Shown here piece after piece: positions 42,760 to 51,106 of a DNA stretch of 64,000 bases. The first letter of the stretch is position 1; each line of letters starts with the position of its first letter. The notes under the pieces are model-generated. The model did not search any database and had not been told where the DNA came from. It was given only the letters and a program-made list of their open reading frames with translations. The translations under genes and the position numbers were made by a program. Source of the DNA: Treponema pectinovorum (GTDB taxonomy: Bacteria > Spirochaetota > Spirochaetia > Treponematales > Treponemataceae); contig NZ_UFQO01000003.1 of the NCBI RefSeq assembly GCF_900497595.1, positions 187,532-251,531 of the forward strand. Reading direction: 5' to 3'.

Positions 42760-43535
42760 AAAAACTAAAACTTGACTCGTTAAAGTTTATTCCTGCAATC
42801 CTCACTATTTTTTCTGTTGTGCTCGTATGGTATGTAATCTGCAAACTGGGCTTTATAAGCGCTTATATTCTTCCTTCGCCTGCAAAATGCTTTAACAGTT
42901 TTGTTGCAATGGTAAAATCTGGCGATATTTTTGTTGATATTGGAATAAGCCTTTCGCGTGTGGCTAGAGGATTTTCGCTGGCTTTTCTTATCGCCTTTGT
43001 TTTGGGGATGATAAGTTCAGTAATTCCGTTTTCCAAGCATTTTTTTGAATACTTAATTCAGTTCTTTAAAAATGTTCCACCAATCAGCATGATTCCGCTA
43101 CTTATTTTGTGGTGTGGAATTGGAGAAACTACAAAAACGATAATAATCATCCTCGCTTCGTTTTTTCCTATGTATATGAACATCGTAAAAGGATTTACCG
43201 GGTGCGATAAAAAATTGATAGAAGTTGGAAAGTCCTTTGGATATTCGCGAATGGAGTGTTTTTCAAAAATCATTCTTCCAAATGCGATTTCCGACATTCT
43301 GGTGGGAATGAGAGTCGGGCTTGGATACGCGTGGAGGGCGATAATCGGCGCAGAAATGGTTGCAGCTTCTACTGGGCTTGGACACATGATTTTGTTTTCG
43401 CAAACGATGTCAAGAACAGACCGCGTAATAGTTGGAATCGTCGTGATTGGGCTTGTTGGCTATCTTACAGATAAAATTTTTGGAATTGTTTTGAATAACG
43501 TTTTAAAAGGAAAGGCAGAAAATGGCTGGGATTAA
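42756..43535 (+). CDS. ABC transporter permease, NitT/TauT (SsuC/ThiX) type
   Basis: 259 residues, about six membrane segments. The cytoplasmic EAA-type loop is ITG-like: NIVKGFTGCDKKLIEVGKSFGYSRMECFSKIILPNAISDILVGMRVGLGYAWRAIIGAEM, typical of nitrate/sulfonate/taurine or thiamine-precursor importers. It overlaps the hydrogenase-like gene by four bases and the ATPase gene by fourteen, so all three are translationally coupled. GGATGGAG precedes the ATG. Confidence 0.92.
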   Translation: MKKLKLDSLKFIPAILTIFSVVLVWYVICKLGFISAYILPSPAKCFNSFVAMVKSGDIFVDIGISLSRVARGFSLAFLIAFVLGMISSVIPFSKHFFEYLIQFFKNVPPISMIPLLILWCGIGETTKTIIIILASFFPMYMNIVKGFTGCDKKLIEVGKSFGYSRMECFSKIILPNAISDILVGMRVGLGYAWRAIIGAEMVAASTGLGHMILFSQTMSRTDRVIVGIVVIGLVGYLTDKIFGIVLNNVLKGKAENGWD

Positions 43536-44244
43536 TTTAAAGCACATAAAAAAATCATTTACTGTCGATTCAAAAAAAATTGATGTTCTAAACGATATAA
43601 ATTTGCAAATTCCAGAAAACAAGATAACCGTATTGCTCGGTAAAAGTGGCTGCGGAAAAACAACGCTTTTGCGGCTTGTTGGCGGACTTGAAACTGCGGA
43701 TTCTGGCGAAATAGATTTCCAAAAAAACTTAAAGACGACCTTTGTTTTTCAAGAGCCAAGATTGATGCCGTGGCTCAATGTTCTGGGCAACACAAAATTC
43801 GGTTTAAAAAAAGCGGAGTACAACAAAGAAGAAGTTTTAAGATTGATAGAAATGGTTGGACTCAAGGATTTTATAAAGGCGTATCCGTTTCAACTTTCTG
43901 GCGGAATGCAGCAGCGGGTCGCAATCGCAAGGGCACTCGCGTATAAGGCCGATTTTATAATGCTCGACGAGCCGTTTGCCGCCTTGGATTATTTTACGCG
44001 TAGTCAAATGCAAAAGGAGTTGATTTCTATAGAAAAAAAAGAAAATAAGAGCCTTTTGTTCGTAACGCACAGCATAGACGAAGCGATAACTTTGGCAGAT
44101 AAAATTGCGATAATCGAAAAGGGCAGGATAAAGCACGAATTTGATATTGATTTTGAAAAAGAAAATAGAAATCTCATGGATGAGTATTTCTTAAATTTAA
44201 AGCGACAGATTATGGAGCAACTGGATTTTTTAGTATGTAACTGA
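43522..44244 (+). CDS. ABC transporter ATP-binding protein, NitT/TauT type
   Basis: 240 residues. Walker A GKSGCGKTT, Q-loop FVFQEPRLMPWLNVLGN (the LMPWL phrase is typical of the SsuB/TauB group), signature LSGGMQQRVAIARAL, Walker B FIMLDEPFAALD and H-loop VTHSIDEAITLAD. It powers the permease encoded just upstream. GGAAAGG precedes the ATG. About 240 bases separate it from the binding-protein gene. Confidence 0.93.
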   Translation: MAGINLKHIKKSFTVDSKKIDVLNDINLQIPENKITVLLGKSGCGKTTLLRLVGGLETADSGEIDFQKNLKTTFVFQEPRLMPWLNVLGNTKFGLKKAEYNKEEVLRLIEMVGLKDFIKAYPFQLSGGMQQRVAIARALAYKADFIMLDEPFAALDYFTRSQMQKELISIEKKENKSLLFVTHSIDEAITLADKIAIIEKGRIKHEFDIDFEKENRNLMDEYFLNLKRQIMEQLDFLVCN

Positions 44245-44431
44245 ATGACTAGTTTTAAAAAAGAATAAAATTGTGCCAAAGGCGAGATTTCACATGCGAA
44301 AAAGCAGATGCGGTCTCGAGGAAAGCATAGAATTATTCGTTTATATTTTTAAAACTTAAAATTCGGCATATAAGTTTGCGTTGCAAACTTTTTTATCAAA
44401 TGCACATTCTCATTACATTGCGAATGCGCGT

Positions 44432-44473
44432 AAAAAGCCAAATCGAAAATTGAAATTTTCTCAGTGGCTTTTT
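44432..44473 (+). other. long nested stem-loop before the binding-protein gene
   Basis: Outer stem AAAAAGCCA / TGGCTTTTT (nine perfect pairs) encloses an inner stem GAAAAT / ATTTTC with a four-base loop. It ends in a T run ten bases before the ribosome-binding site GGGAG of the substrate-binding protein. It could end transcription from the ATPase gene, act as an attenuator, or shield the 5' end of a separate binding-protein message. Confidence 0.65.
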
Positions 44474-44486
44474 ATAGGGAGTTTTT

Positions 44487-45419
44487 ATGAAAAAACTTAT
44501 CATCGTGTTGTCAGCAGCAGTTTTACTGGCAACATCATCAGTAGTTTTTGCTAGGGCAAAAAAATTAAAGAAGCTTACATTTACTTATGTAACTTCACCA
44601 CTCAACATTCCTTCAATCGTTGAAAAAGATCAGAAGATTTTTGCAAACGAATTTAAAGGAACGCCAGTAGAATATGCGGAAATCACTTCTGGCGCAGAAC
44701 AGACACAGGCACTTGCTTCTGGCGATGTTCAGGTTTTGTATGCAGTTGGCGGTTCATCTGTAATACTTTCTGCTGCAAACGGTGCAGACATCAAAATCCT
44801 CAACATGTATAGCCGCGCTCCAAAAGCATTCTGCTTGTATTCTAAAGACGCTTCTCTCACTTCTCCAGAATCTTTAAGGGGAAAAAAGATTGCAGGTCCT
44901 GCCGGAACAAACCTTCACGAACTTTTAACAGCATATCTTGCTTCTGCTGGAATGAAAATTACAGATGTCAACTATGTTAGCATGGGAATTCCTGCTGCAA
45001 AAGCCGCTTTGGACGGTGGCAGTATTGATGTAGCACTCCTTGCTGGAGCAGCGGCATACAATGCAGGCGCACAAGGCTATCACAAAATTACAGATGGCGA
45101 CGGATACATTGCAGCAATCATCGCAGTTGCAACAACACAAAAATTCTACAAGGAAAATCCTGATGTAATAAAGAAAGTGGCTTCTGCACAGAAAAAAATT
45201 GCTGACTATATTGCAAAAAATAAGGACGCAGCCTTTGCAACAACCGCAAAATATCTTGGACTTACAGAACAAGCCGTAAAAGATATGTCTGCTGCTTACG
45301 ATTTTTCAACAGAACTTACTCAGGCAGATGTAGAAGGCTGGCAAAAAACTGCTGACTTTATGTATGCTTCTGGAATGATTGATAATAAATTTGATGTAAA
45401 CAAACTTTTTATAAAATAA
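44487..45419 (+). CDS. ABC substrate-binding protein, NMT1/SsuA-like
   Basis: 310 residues with a Sec signal peptide (MKKLIIVLSAAVLLATSSVVFARA). The mature part follows the periplasmic two-lobe pattern of the NMT1/SsuA family: PLNIPSIVEKDQKIFANEF, ITSGAEQTQALASGDVQVLYAVGG, LRGKKIAGPAGTNLHELLTAYL, DGGSIDVALLAGAAAY. Substrates of the group include sulfonates, nitrate and pyrimidine precursors; which one applies is not visible. There is no lipobox, unusual for a treponeme binding protein. It ends one base before the FmdE-like gene. Confidence 0.92.
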   Translation: MKKLIIVLSAAVLLATSSVVFARAKKLKKLTFTYVTSPLNIPSIVEKDQKIFANEFKGTPVEYAEITSGAEQTQALASGDVQVLYAVGGSSVILSAANGADIKILNMYSRAPKAFCLYSKDASLTSPESLRGKKIAGPAGTNLHELLTAYLASAGMKITDVNYVSMGIPAAKAALDGGSIDVALLAGAAAYNAGAQGYHKITDGDGYIAAIIAVATTQKFYKENPDVIKKVASAQKKIADYIAKNKDAAFATTAKYLGLTEQAVKDMSAAYDFSTELTQADVEGWQKTADFMYASGMIDNKFDVNKLFIK

Positions 45420-45420
45420 A

Positions 45421-45966
45421 ATGAACGGCGACATCATCAAAATTTACGACAACGATGAACTCCTTACTTTTACTTACGAAGATTTAAGGGAATATCATGG
45501 TGGTGAATTTCCTGGTGGTGTCGCACTTGTTTACAAAATGATGGTGTGGATTTTTAGCGAAATTGCAGGTGAAATTCCACACCGCAAAACCTGCTCCTTT
45601 TATTCAGGAATTGGAATAAACGGCAAGGGAATAATCGACGGTGCAAACCTCGTTATGCAAGTAAAAGAAAACGGACGCTTAAACCTCGATTTAGACTATT
45701 GCGCCAATAAAGAAGCGCCTTTAGGACCAGGTGGCGGAAAATATTATTTTGAATTGGGCTTTAACGGCAAACTTTATAAACTTGCAGTTAAACAAAACGT
45801 AATCCCAGACGATTTTTTTTCTTTTTCCAGATACTTACATCAAAAAAAGAATGAAAATCTTCCTATAACAGAACAGGATTTAGCCCAAGCGCAAACGCTT
45901 AGAAATTCGCTTGCAAAAACAATCCTTAAAACCAAGCCCGAAGAACTTTTTAGACTCTGCTTATAG
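45421..45966 (+). CDS. FmdE-like protein lacking the usual metal Cys
   Basis: 181 residues. YEDLREYHGGEFPGGVALVYKMMVW resembles the FmdE/Tp-like pattern FHGHLCPGLAIGYR, and CSFYSGIGINGKGIIDGANLVM its later conserved part, but the Cys after HGHL is Phe29 here. FmdE-type proteins bind zinc and often go with molybdenum or redox enzymes. The ATG follows the binding-protein stop by one base, so the two are co-translated, and the gene probably belongs to the same uptake and use pathway as the hydrogenase-like protein. Assignment is by pattern and tentative. Confidence 0.5.
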   Translation: MNGDIIKIYDNDELLTFTYEDLREYHGGEFPGGVALVYKMMVWIFSEIAGEIPHRKTCSFYSGIGINGKGIIDGANLVMQVKENGRLNLDLDYCANKEAPLGPGGGKYYFELGFNGKLYKLAVKQNVIPDDFFSFSRYLHQKKNENLPITEQDLAQAQTLRNSLAKTILKTKPEELFRLCL

Positions 45967-46100
45967 ATTTTTTTTCAATAAAATAATATCGAAACTTCTT
46001 TTTCCATATCATTACAAAAAAATGCGATAACAAAACACTTTAAATTTTGCTATCGCAATAAAATTTTTACTGATGAATTTTAAAAACTTTCTTACAGATC

Positions 46101-46628
46101 TTACTTTAAAAGTTTTTCCAGAAAGTTTTTCATCTCTTCCGCAGAAGCTCGGCTAAAATCCTTGCCGCCTTTAAAATTTGCACCTTTTGCAAATTTTGCT
46201 AAATCTGTTCCACTTCTTCCAAGCCCGCTCCCGCCACTCGTGCAAAATGTTACAAGATTTTTGCCGTTCCAATTTTGGCTTTCCACAAAGGTATAAACGA
46301 TTTTTGGAGCATAAGCCCACCATATTGGATAGCACAAAATTACAGTGTCATAAGAGGAAATATCGATTTTATTTGCAATCGCGGGTCTGCTTTTTGGGTC
46401 GTTGCATTCAATCGTGGTTAAAGATTTTTTGTTGTTCCAATTTAAATCTTCCGTTGTGTATTTGTGAACAGGCTGAATTTCAAAAATATCTGCGTCGAGC
46501 ACCTGTGCAAGCGATTTTGCAATCTTTTGTGTGGTTCCTGTTGCACTAAAATACACGATTGCAGTTTTTGCCGATACTGAGCTTGCAAAAATTAAGCCTG
46601 CAACGAATAACGCTAATATTTTTTTCAT
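46101..46628 (-). CDS. exported flavodoxin-like protein
   Basis: 175 residues. An N-terminal signal peptide (MKKILALFVAGLIFASSVSAKT) precedes a flavodoxin domain: TAIVYFSATGTTQKIAKSLAQVL (phosphate loop for FMN), YDTVILCYPIWWAYAPKIVYTF (aromatic 50s loop) and LVTFCTSGGSGLGRSGTDL. This is the flavodoxin_4/NADPH-quinone type. The ATG at 46628 follows AAGGGGAG; an upstream in-frame codon adds ten residues without need. Flavodoxins are normally cytoplasmic, so an exported one implies an electron donor outside the membrane. Confidence 0.85.
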   Translation of the reverse strand: MKKILALFVAGLIFASSVSAKTAIVYFSATGTTQKIAKSLAQVLDADIFEIQPVHKYTTEDLNWNNKKSLTTIECNDPKSRPAIANKIDISSYDTVILCYPIWWAYAPKIVYTFVESQNWNGKNLVTFCTSGGSGLGRSGTDLAKFAKGANFKGGKDFSRASAEEMKNFLEKLLK

Positions 46629-46688
46629 CTTACTCCCCTTTAAAAAGCCAAAATTCATGCAGTTTTGATTTTATCTGTTTTTTTGATT

Positions 46689-46822
46689 GGCGGCTTTTTG
46701 CTCCACTTGCGTTCCGCAAAAATCAGGCTTTCCAGGATTCGCCGTCTTGCGCGGCTCATTCTTCCGCTCGCTATGCTCGCTTCAGAACTGGCTTACGCCA
46801 GTCCTTCCAATCCTTGCCGCAA
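46689..46822 (-). repeat. mosaic intergenic repeat, copy R17
   Basis: TTGGCGGCTTTTTGCTCC, hairpin to CCGCAAAAATCAGGC, CGCCGTCTTGCGCGGC, CCGCTCGCTATGCTCGC, hairpin CTGGCTTACGCCAG, and CAATCCTTGCCGC. It ends just at the stop codon of the large lipoprotein gene. Confidence 0.82.
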
Positions 46823-46827
46823 TTTTC

Positions 46828-49431
46828 TTATTCAAAATAAGCACAATCTGCAGCATCGCCTTCTTGTATAAGCGTTGAAAACCTCACATCCGTTTGGGTT
46901 ACATTCTTAAAACTCATTTCATTAAGCAAGTCTACAGTTATAACTCTGTTATAATCTGGATAAACATTGCCAGTTTTTCTAATTGTTCCGTCGTCCGCAA
47001 TTACAAGTTCGTCTGGTTTACGTGCAATAAAGCGCCTTGGGCCTGTAAATGTAGAAGCAAGGGTTGCAGAATTTTCTTGTTGTGTAACCTTTAAAGAGTA
47101 CCCTGTAAATTCACTTGAATCGTAAAGTCCCACAGTTTTAAGAATAGAATTTTTTATTTTTATTAATGCGCCACGGCTGTATACTTTACCCCACTGTTCT
47201 TCTGTGGTTGCTTTTGCAAAGGTATCACAGATTAAAGCATAAAGATTTTGGTCAACTACCTGCAAATCTGTAATTTTGTAGTTAGGTGAATTAGGTTTGT
47301 TTGTTCCAAAAATTGTTGCAGGAGAGGCATCAATATTGCTCTTTTCATATATATAAGTCTTATAGTCTTGTAAAGAAGGTGTAATGTTTACAAGAACATA
47401 TTGCTTTAATTCGTATATTTTGACTATCGATAAACTTGTAAATTTAGCTGCAGCATATATTGTTTCGCCTTGTGCGTAAATTGCTGTAATATCATAATTT
47501 TGGAAAATTCGAGCAAACTTTCCTATTACATTCCCTACAGGATTTTCTACATTTTTATCATAACTGTAAAGATTTTTCTGTGAATCAAGTATGTAAATTG
47601 TAGAATCGCTTGCAGCAAGAAGCAAAGCAGAATTTCCAAGTTTGCAAATCTTTGTAGAGTTATCTTCATTTGCCGCTTTTTTATAAAGCACATATTCAAA
47701 AGTTGGATTAGAAAAATCTTTTTCTACATAGTAAAAAACTCCATCGTTATCAAAACACCATGCTTCAATCGCTTTACTTTCTCCAAGGAAAGAATTGCCT
47801 TTGTTTGTAACATCATTTGTTAAGTATGCTTTTGTCATTGGGTAATTAGATGAGTCATTCTCTTTGCTCCAAAGCATTGTGCGGCTGGCGGTAGTTGGCT
47901 TAACAGAAACAGTTCCGATATAACTGCGTACAAAGGTTTCATCGTTCGGATTTTCAGGAGTTGCCTCTTTTATGAAATCCTGTTTTTCTGTGTAATTTAT
48001 TTCGGCGTTTTCTAATTCATATACAAAATAAACATCTCCAATTGAATCTTTATTTACGCTGTATTTTAAGAAAGGATTATCTTTATTGTAGAAAGAAAAA
48101 TCATCAACGCTAACTTTTACAGGCAACTCATTTCCTGAGCTGTTGACTGTTTTTCCGCTAGCATCTTTTAATATAAGCTTTGCTTTTTCGCTAAATGTAA
48201 GATTTTCTATCTTGCTAAAATCAAGAGCTTTTATAGAAAGTTTTGTATTAGAAGAGTCTGATGCTGTAAAAGAAAAACCTAGTTTGTTGTTTCCGTTGTA
48301 ATCAAATTCTAATGTACCATCTTCATTTTCAAAAAGAGTTCCGTCAACATCGAGCGTAATTTCATAATTTTTATCTTTTAATTTGCTCACTAAATTGTTT
48401 AAAGCAGAAATATCGATTGCACAAACTTGTGTTGTGCTGGAGTTTCTTGTTGAGTCTAGTTGTATTTCGAATGTCTCAAACGTTGTATCATTTAGAATAT
48501 TTTGTGCAACTTTATTGAAAGTTGTAGGATAAGATTTAAAAAGTCCAGAATTATTTTCGCTACCTTTATCAGAAACATAATAGGTTCGTGTGCGAGTTGT
48601 GCTACTTGGCATTGTTACAGTTCTTTCAAAAGTAGTTGTTTTTCCGTCTGCAATTTCTACCAAATTGTCGCCTAAATCCATCAGGATGTATTTGTCTGCC
48701 GTTGCTGCTGCATCATAAGAATATTTAAAGAATAATCTGTGGTAGCCAGCCGGGATTTTGTTTAAATACAACTGTTTTTCTGAGCCGCTCTTGATATTTA
48801 CTGGCTCTGTATCTGTAGAAGTAAATTTATGAGAATAATTTATTGGAGTTCCCTTATCGTTGTTTATGTATCGATATTCGATGTTTCCGTTTGAATCTTC
48901 TATAATTCTTCCTGCATAAAAATAAACAGTTGTGTCATTTGGAACTCCACCCTTTGCAACTTTCATTTTCCAGGATAATTTTGTATTATCGGCATCGTTA
49001 CCTGCCTTTTTTAAGCCAACTGCAATGTTTACATTAACAGGATTTTGACCTACAACCACATTCGTTGCTTCGCCGTAATAATTAAAAGTTTCGGTTGAAG
49101 TTGTAGTAAAACTTCCTTCCACTGTTATTTTATACACACCCATTTGTGCAGAAAAAGCTTGGGAAGTAAGCCCATTTATTTTACCCTTTTTCACAAGTGT
49201 ACCCCAGCCACTTGCTGTTCCTGGTGAAAAATATACATTCCACTCTATTTGGGTTAAGTCCACTTCTGAAGGAACCTCTGGCGAAACTGTTCTGGCATTG
49301 GAGCCCAAACTTATAACCACATTTCCAGCGGATTCTGGTGTTTTGTTTACAACCTTTTCTTCTAAAAAATCTGCACAACCAATCAAGCTCACTGTAAAAA
49401 GGATTAAAAATGCATTAAAAAGCCTTTTCAT
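46828..49431 (-). CDS. large lipoprotein of unknown function
   Basis: 867 residues. The signal peptide MKRLFNAFLILFTVSLIGC ends in a lipobox with Cys19. An N-terminal part of beta-rich sequence (about 40-270: VYFSPGTASGWGTLVKKG, KITVEGSFTT) is followed by repeated short strands. Around 565-800 there are phrases like CFDNDGVFYYVEKD, LAASDSTIYILDSQKNLYSYD and IYAQGETIYAAAKFTSL that suggest propeller-like blades. No enzyme motif was seen. It resembles large surface lipoproteins known from gut and rumen treponemes, but I cannot name a family. AGGAG precedes the ATG. Confidence 0.75.
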   Translation of the reverse strand: MKRLFNAFLILFTVSLIGCADFLEEKVVNKTPESAGNVVISLGSNARTVSPEVPSEVDLTQIEWNVYFSPGTASGWGTLVKKGKINGLTSQAFSAQMGVYKITVEGSFTTTSTETFNYYGEATNVVVGQNPVNVNIAVGLKKAGNDADNTKLSWKMKVAKGGVPNDTTVYFYAGRIIEDSNGNIEYRYINNDKGTPINYSHKFTSTDTEPVNIKSGSEKQLYLNKIPAGYHRLFFKYSYDAAATADKYILMDLGDNLVEIADGKTTTFERTVTMPSSTTRTRTYYVSDKGSENNSGLFKSYPTTFNKVAQNILNDTTFETFEIQLDSTRNSSTTQVCAIDISALNNLVSKLKDKNYEITLDVDGTLFENEDGTLEFDYNGNNKLGFSFTASDSSNTKLSIKALDFSKIENLTFSEKAKLILKDASGKTVNSSGNELPVKVSVDDFSFYNKDNPFLKYSVNKDSIGDVYFVYELENAEINYTEKQDFIKEATPENPNDETFVRSYIGTVSVKPTTASRTMLWSKENDSSNYPMTKAYLTNDVTNKGNSFLGESKAIEAWCFDNDGVFYYVEKDFSNPTFEYVLYKKAANEDNSTKICKLGNSALLLAASDSTIYILDSQKNLYSYDKNVENPVGNVIGKFARIFQNYDITAIYAQGETIYAAAKFTSLSIVKIYELKQYVLVNITPSLQDYKTYIYEKSNIDASPATIFGTNKPNSPNYKITDLQVVDQNLYALICDTFAKATTEEQWGKVYSRGALIKIKNSILKTVGLYDSSEFTGYSLKVTQQENSATLASTFTGPRRFIARKPDELVIADDGTIRKTGNVYPDYNRVITVDLLNEMSFKNVTQTDVRFSTLIQEGDAADCAYFE

Positions 49432-49802
49432 AATTTTCTCCTAAAATAAAAGCAAGAGTTTCGACAAACTTACCAAAATAATTTTGCGTCCGACTCGTCT
49501 AGATTATATCGCATATATCGTAAAAAACATAATTTGTCAGGGGAATCTATCAACTAATGCTCGAAAAAGCAAGTTATTTTTCATTGAATATAAGATTTAT
49601 TTTTGGGCGTTTGGCACAACTTGCGTTGTGCCATCGGGCTTTCCATAACTGCGCCTTTTAGGCTTCGACTGCAAAACGCACTAAAATAGCGTGCGTTTTG
49701 CATTTTGCTCGCAGTGTTGTAACACCGCTTCGCAATTCTTCCAATCCCTAACGCAAGTTTAGTTGTACACGAGTGTACAAAAAATAACAAAGTTAACTGG
49801 CG
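49432..49802. other. gap between ilvE and the large lipoprotein
   Basis: The first 180 bases carry the promoter region of the lipoprotein gene (minus strand) and hold no gene. From 49615 to about 49760 it is repeat R18. A few bases after that, TTGTACACGAGTGTACAA is a perfect hairpin next to the ilvE stop codon and may be its terminator. Confidence 0.55.
49615..49760 (-). repeat. mosaic intergenic repeat, copy R18
   Basis: GGGCGTTTGGCACAAC-TTGC-GTTGTGCC hairpin, CGGGCTTTCC, hairpin GCAAAACGCAC...GTGCGTTTTGC, a GTGTTGTAACAC hairpin, and CAATCCCTAACGCAAG. The first hairpin is the one found after the SnoaL-like gene at 19.6 kb. Confidence 0.82.
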
Positions 49803-50903
49803 CTAGTTGTTTCCTTGTATTACAACGGTGTTCCAGTTGTTTGGATCTGCGATTGCTCCGTATTGGCGGCCTTTTAGTTCATGCTGCAATTCTTTTGCTA
49901 CAGGTCCAAAGCCACTGCCAAAGTCTGTCTTTTTGCCTTTTAAATCTGTTATAGATGACATTGGGCTTATTCCTGCGGCTGTTCCTGTTACAAAGCATTC
50001 TATCGCTTTCTTTTGCACTTCTTTTACAGAAATTTGTCTTTCTTCAACCTTGTAGCCTTTTTCTTTTGCCAGTACGATTACAGACTTTCTTGTTATTCCT
50101 GGCAATATCGTGTCCGAAAGTTCTGGAGTAACTATCGTCTTGTCTTTTAAAACAAAGAATATGTTGCAGCTTGACCCTTCCTGAAAATACTTGCGGTGTA
50201 CAGCATCCAAATATACGCATTCAACAAAGCCTTTTTCTTCTGCTTCTTTTTTTGCCAGTGCAGAAATTACATAGTTGGAAGCGCATTTTATGTAGCCTGT
50301 TCCGTGAGGAGTGGCTCTTATCCTTTCTGTTATTACTGCTCCGTCTAAACCTGCTTTAAAATATGCAGATACTGTGGTTGCACAGATTATTACGCAAGGT
50401 TGCTGTGCACAGCCAACGCCTATTGCTCCTTCAGAGTTCATAAATGGGCGGATATATATTGATTCTGCGTTTGCAAAATCTGTTTTTTCCCATTCTGGAT
50501 TGTATTTTGGAACATAGCCCAATTCAGCATTTTTCTTTACAAATTCTACAGAGGCTTTTACATACATTTCTACAGGAAAAGGTGGACAATACATTCCCTT
50601 CATGGAATTGTAAAATCGTTTTGCATTTTCTTCTGGTCTAAAAATCGCAACTCCGCCGTCTTTTGTCGGGAATCCCTTCATTCCTTCAAAACAGCTGTAT
50701 GCGTATTGTGAGGTATAAGAAACGGAAGGTGTTCCCATCTGATTGCGTTTGTCTAAAATCACTTTGCGTTCATCTTCGCTCATTGCCATCAGTTCGTCGT
50801 GTGGAATTTTGTCGCTTTCCAGCCACTGTTCGTCCCAGTTTTTAGTTTGCGGATTGTATTTTGCCATGTAAATTATTGGATAAAGATTTAATGCAAATGC
50901 CAT
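49803..50903 (-). CDS. ilvE: branched-chain amino acid aminotransferase
   Basis: 366-residue class IV PLP enzyme, last step of Leu, Ile and Val synthesis or first step of their breakdown. Marks: SYTSQYAYSCFEGMKGF, RPEENAKRFYNS, SIYIRPFMNSEGAIGV, the PLP Lys206 in GTGYIKCASNY, LDAVHRKYFQEGSSCNIFFV, and TGTAAGISPM. Length and IYMAKYNPQTKNWDEQWL start fit the BCAT2-like group. GGAGG precedes the ATG at 50903, preferred over an internal Met at residue 13. It is a single gene; no ilv or leu genes are nearby. Confidence 0.95.
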   Translation of the reverse strand: MAFALNLYPIIYMAKYNPQTKNWDEQWLESDKIPHDELMAMSEDERKVILDKRNQMGTPSVSYTSQYAYSCFEGMKGFPTKDGGVAIFRPEENAKRFYNSMKGMYCPPFPVEMYVKASVEFVKKNAELGYVPKYNPEWEKTDFANAESIYIRPFMNSEGAIGVGCAQQPCVIICATTVSAYFKAGLDGAVITERIRATPHGTGYIKCASNYVISALAKKEAEEKGFVECVYLDAVHRKYFQEGSSCNIFFVLKDKTIVTPELSDTILPGITRKSVIVLAKEKGYKVEERQISVKEVQKKAIECFVTGTAAGISPMSSITDLKGKKTDFGSGFGPVAKELQHELKGRQYGAIADPNNWNTVVIQGNN

Positions 50904-51106
50904 TTTTCCTCCAAAGGTGCAATTTAAATCGCATCCTTATTTTATTTTTGCTCAAGGATATTACTTTTTGTATTAAGTGTAAATAAATTAAGCAACGGTA
51001 AAGTCCTTTTAGAATCTTAAAGCTTGCCTTGTTATAAAAAAGCTTTTATGTTGAGCATTTTGCCGAATAAGGATAAAATCGCATATCTTTTTTTGAGGAA
51101 ATTCAG

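Noticed and set aside
44245-44486. Riboswitch before the substrate-binding protein
   Set aside because: The region holds hairpins but no thiamine, molybdenum, cobalamin or other known riboswitch core that I can recognise.
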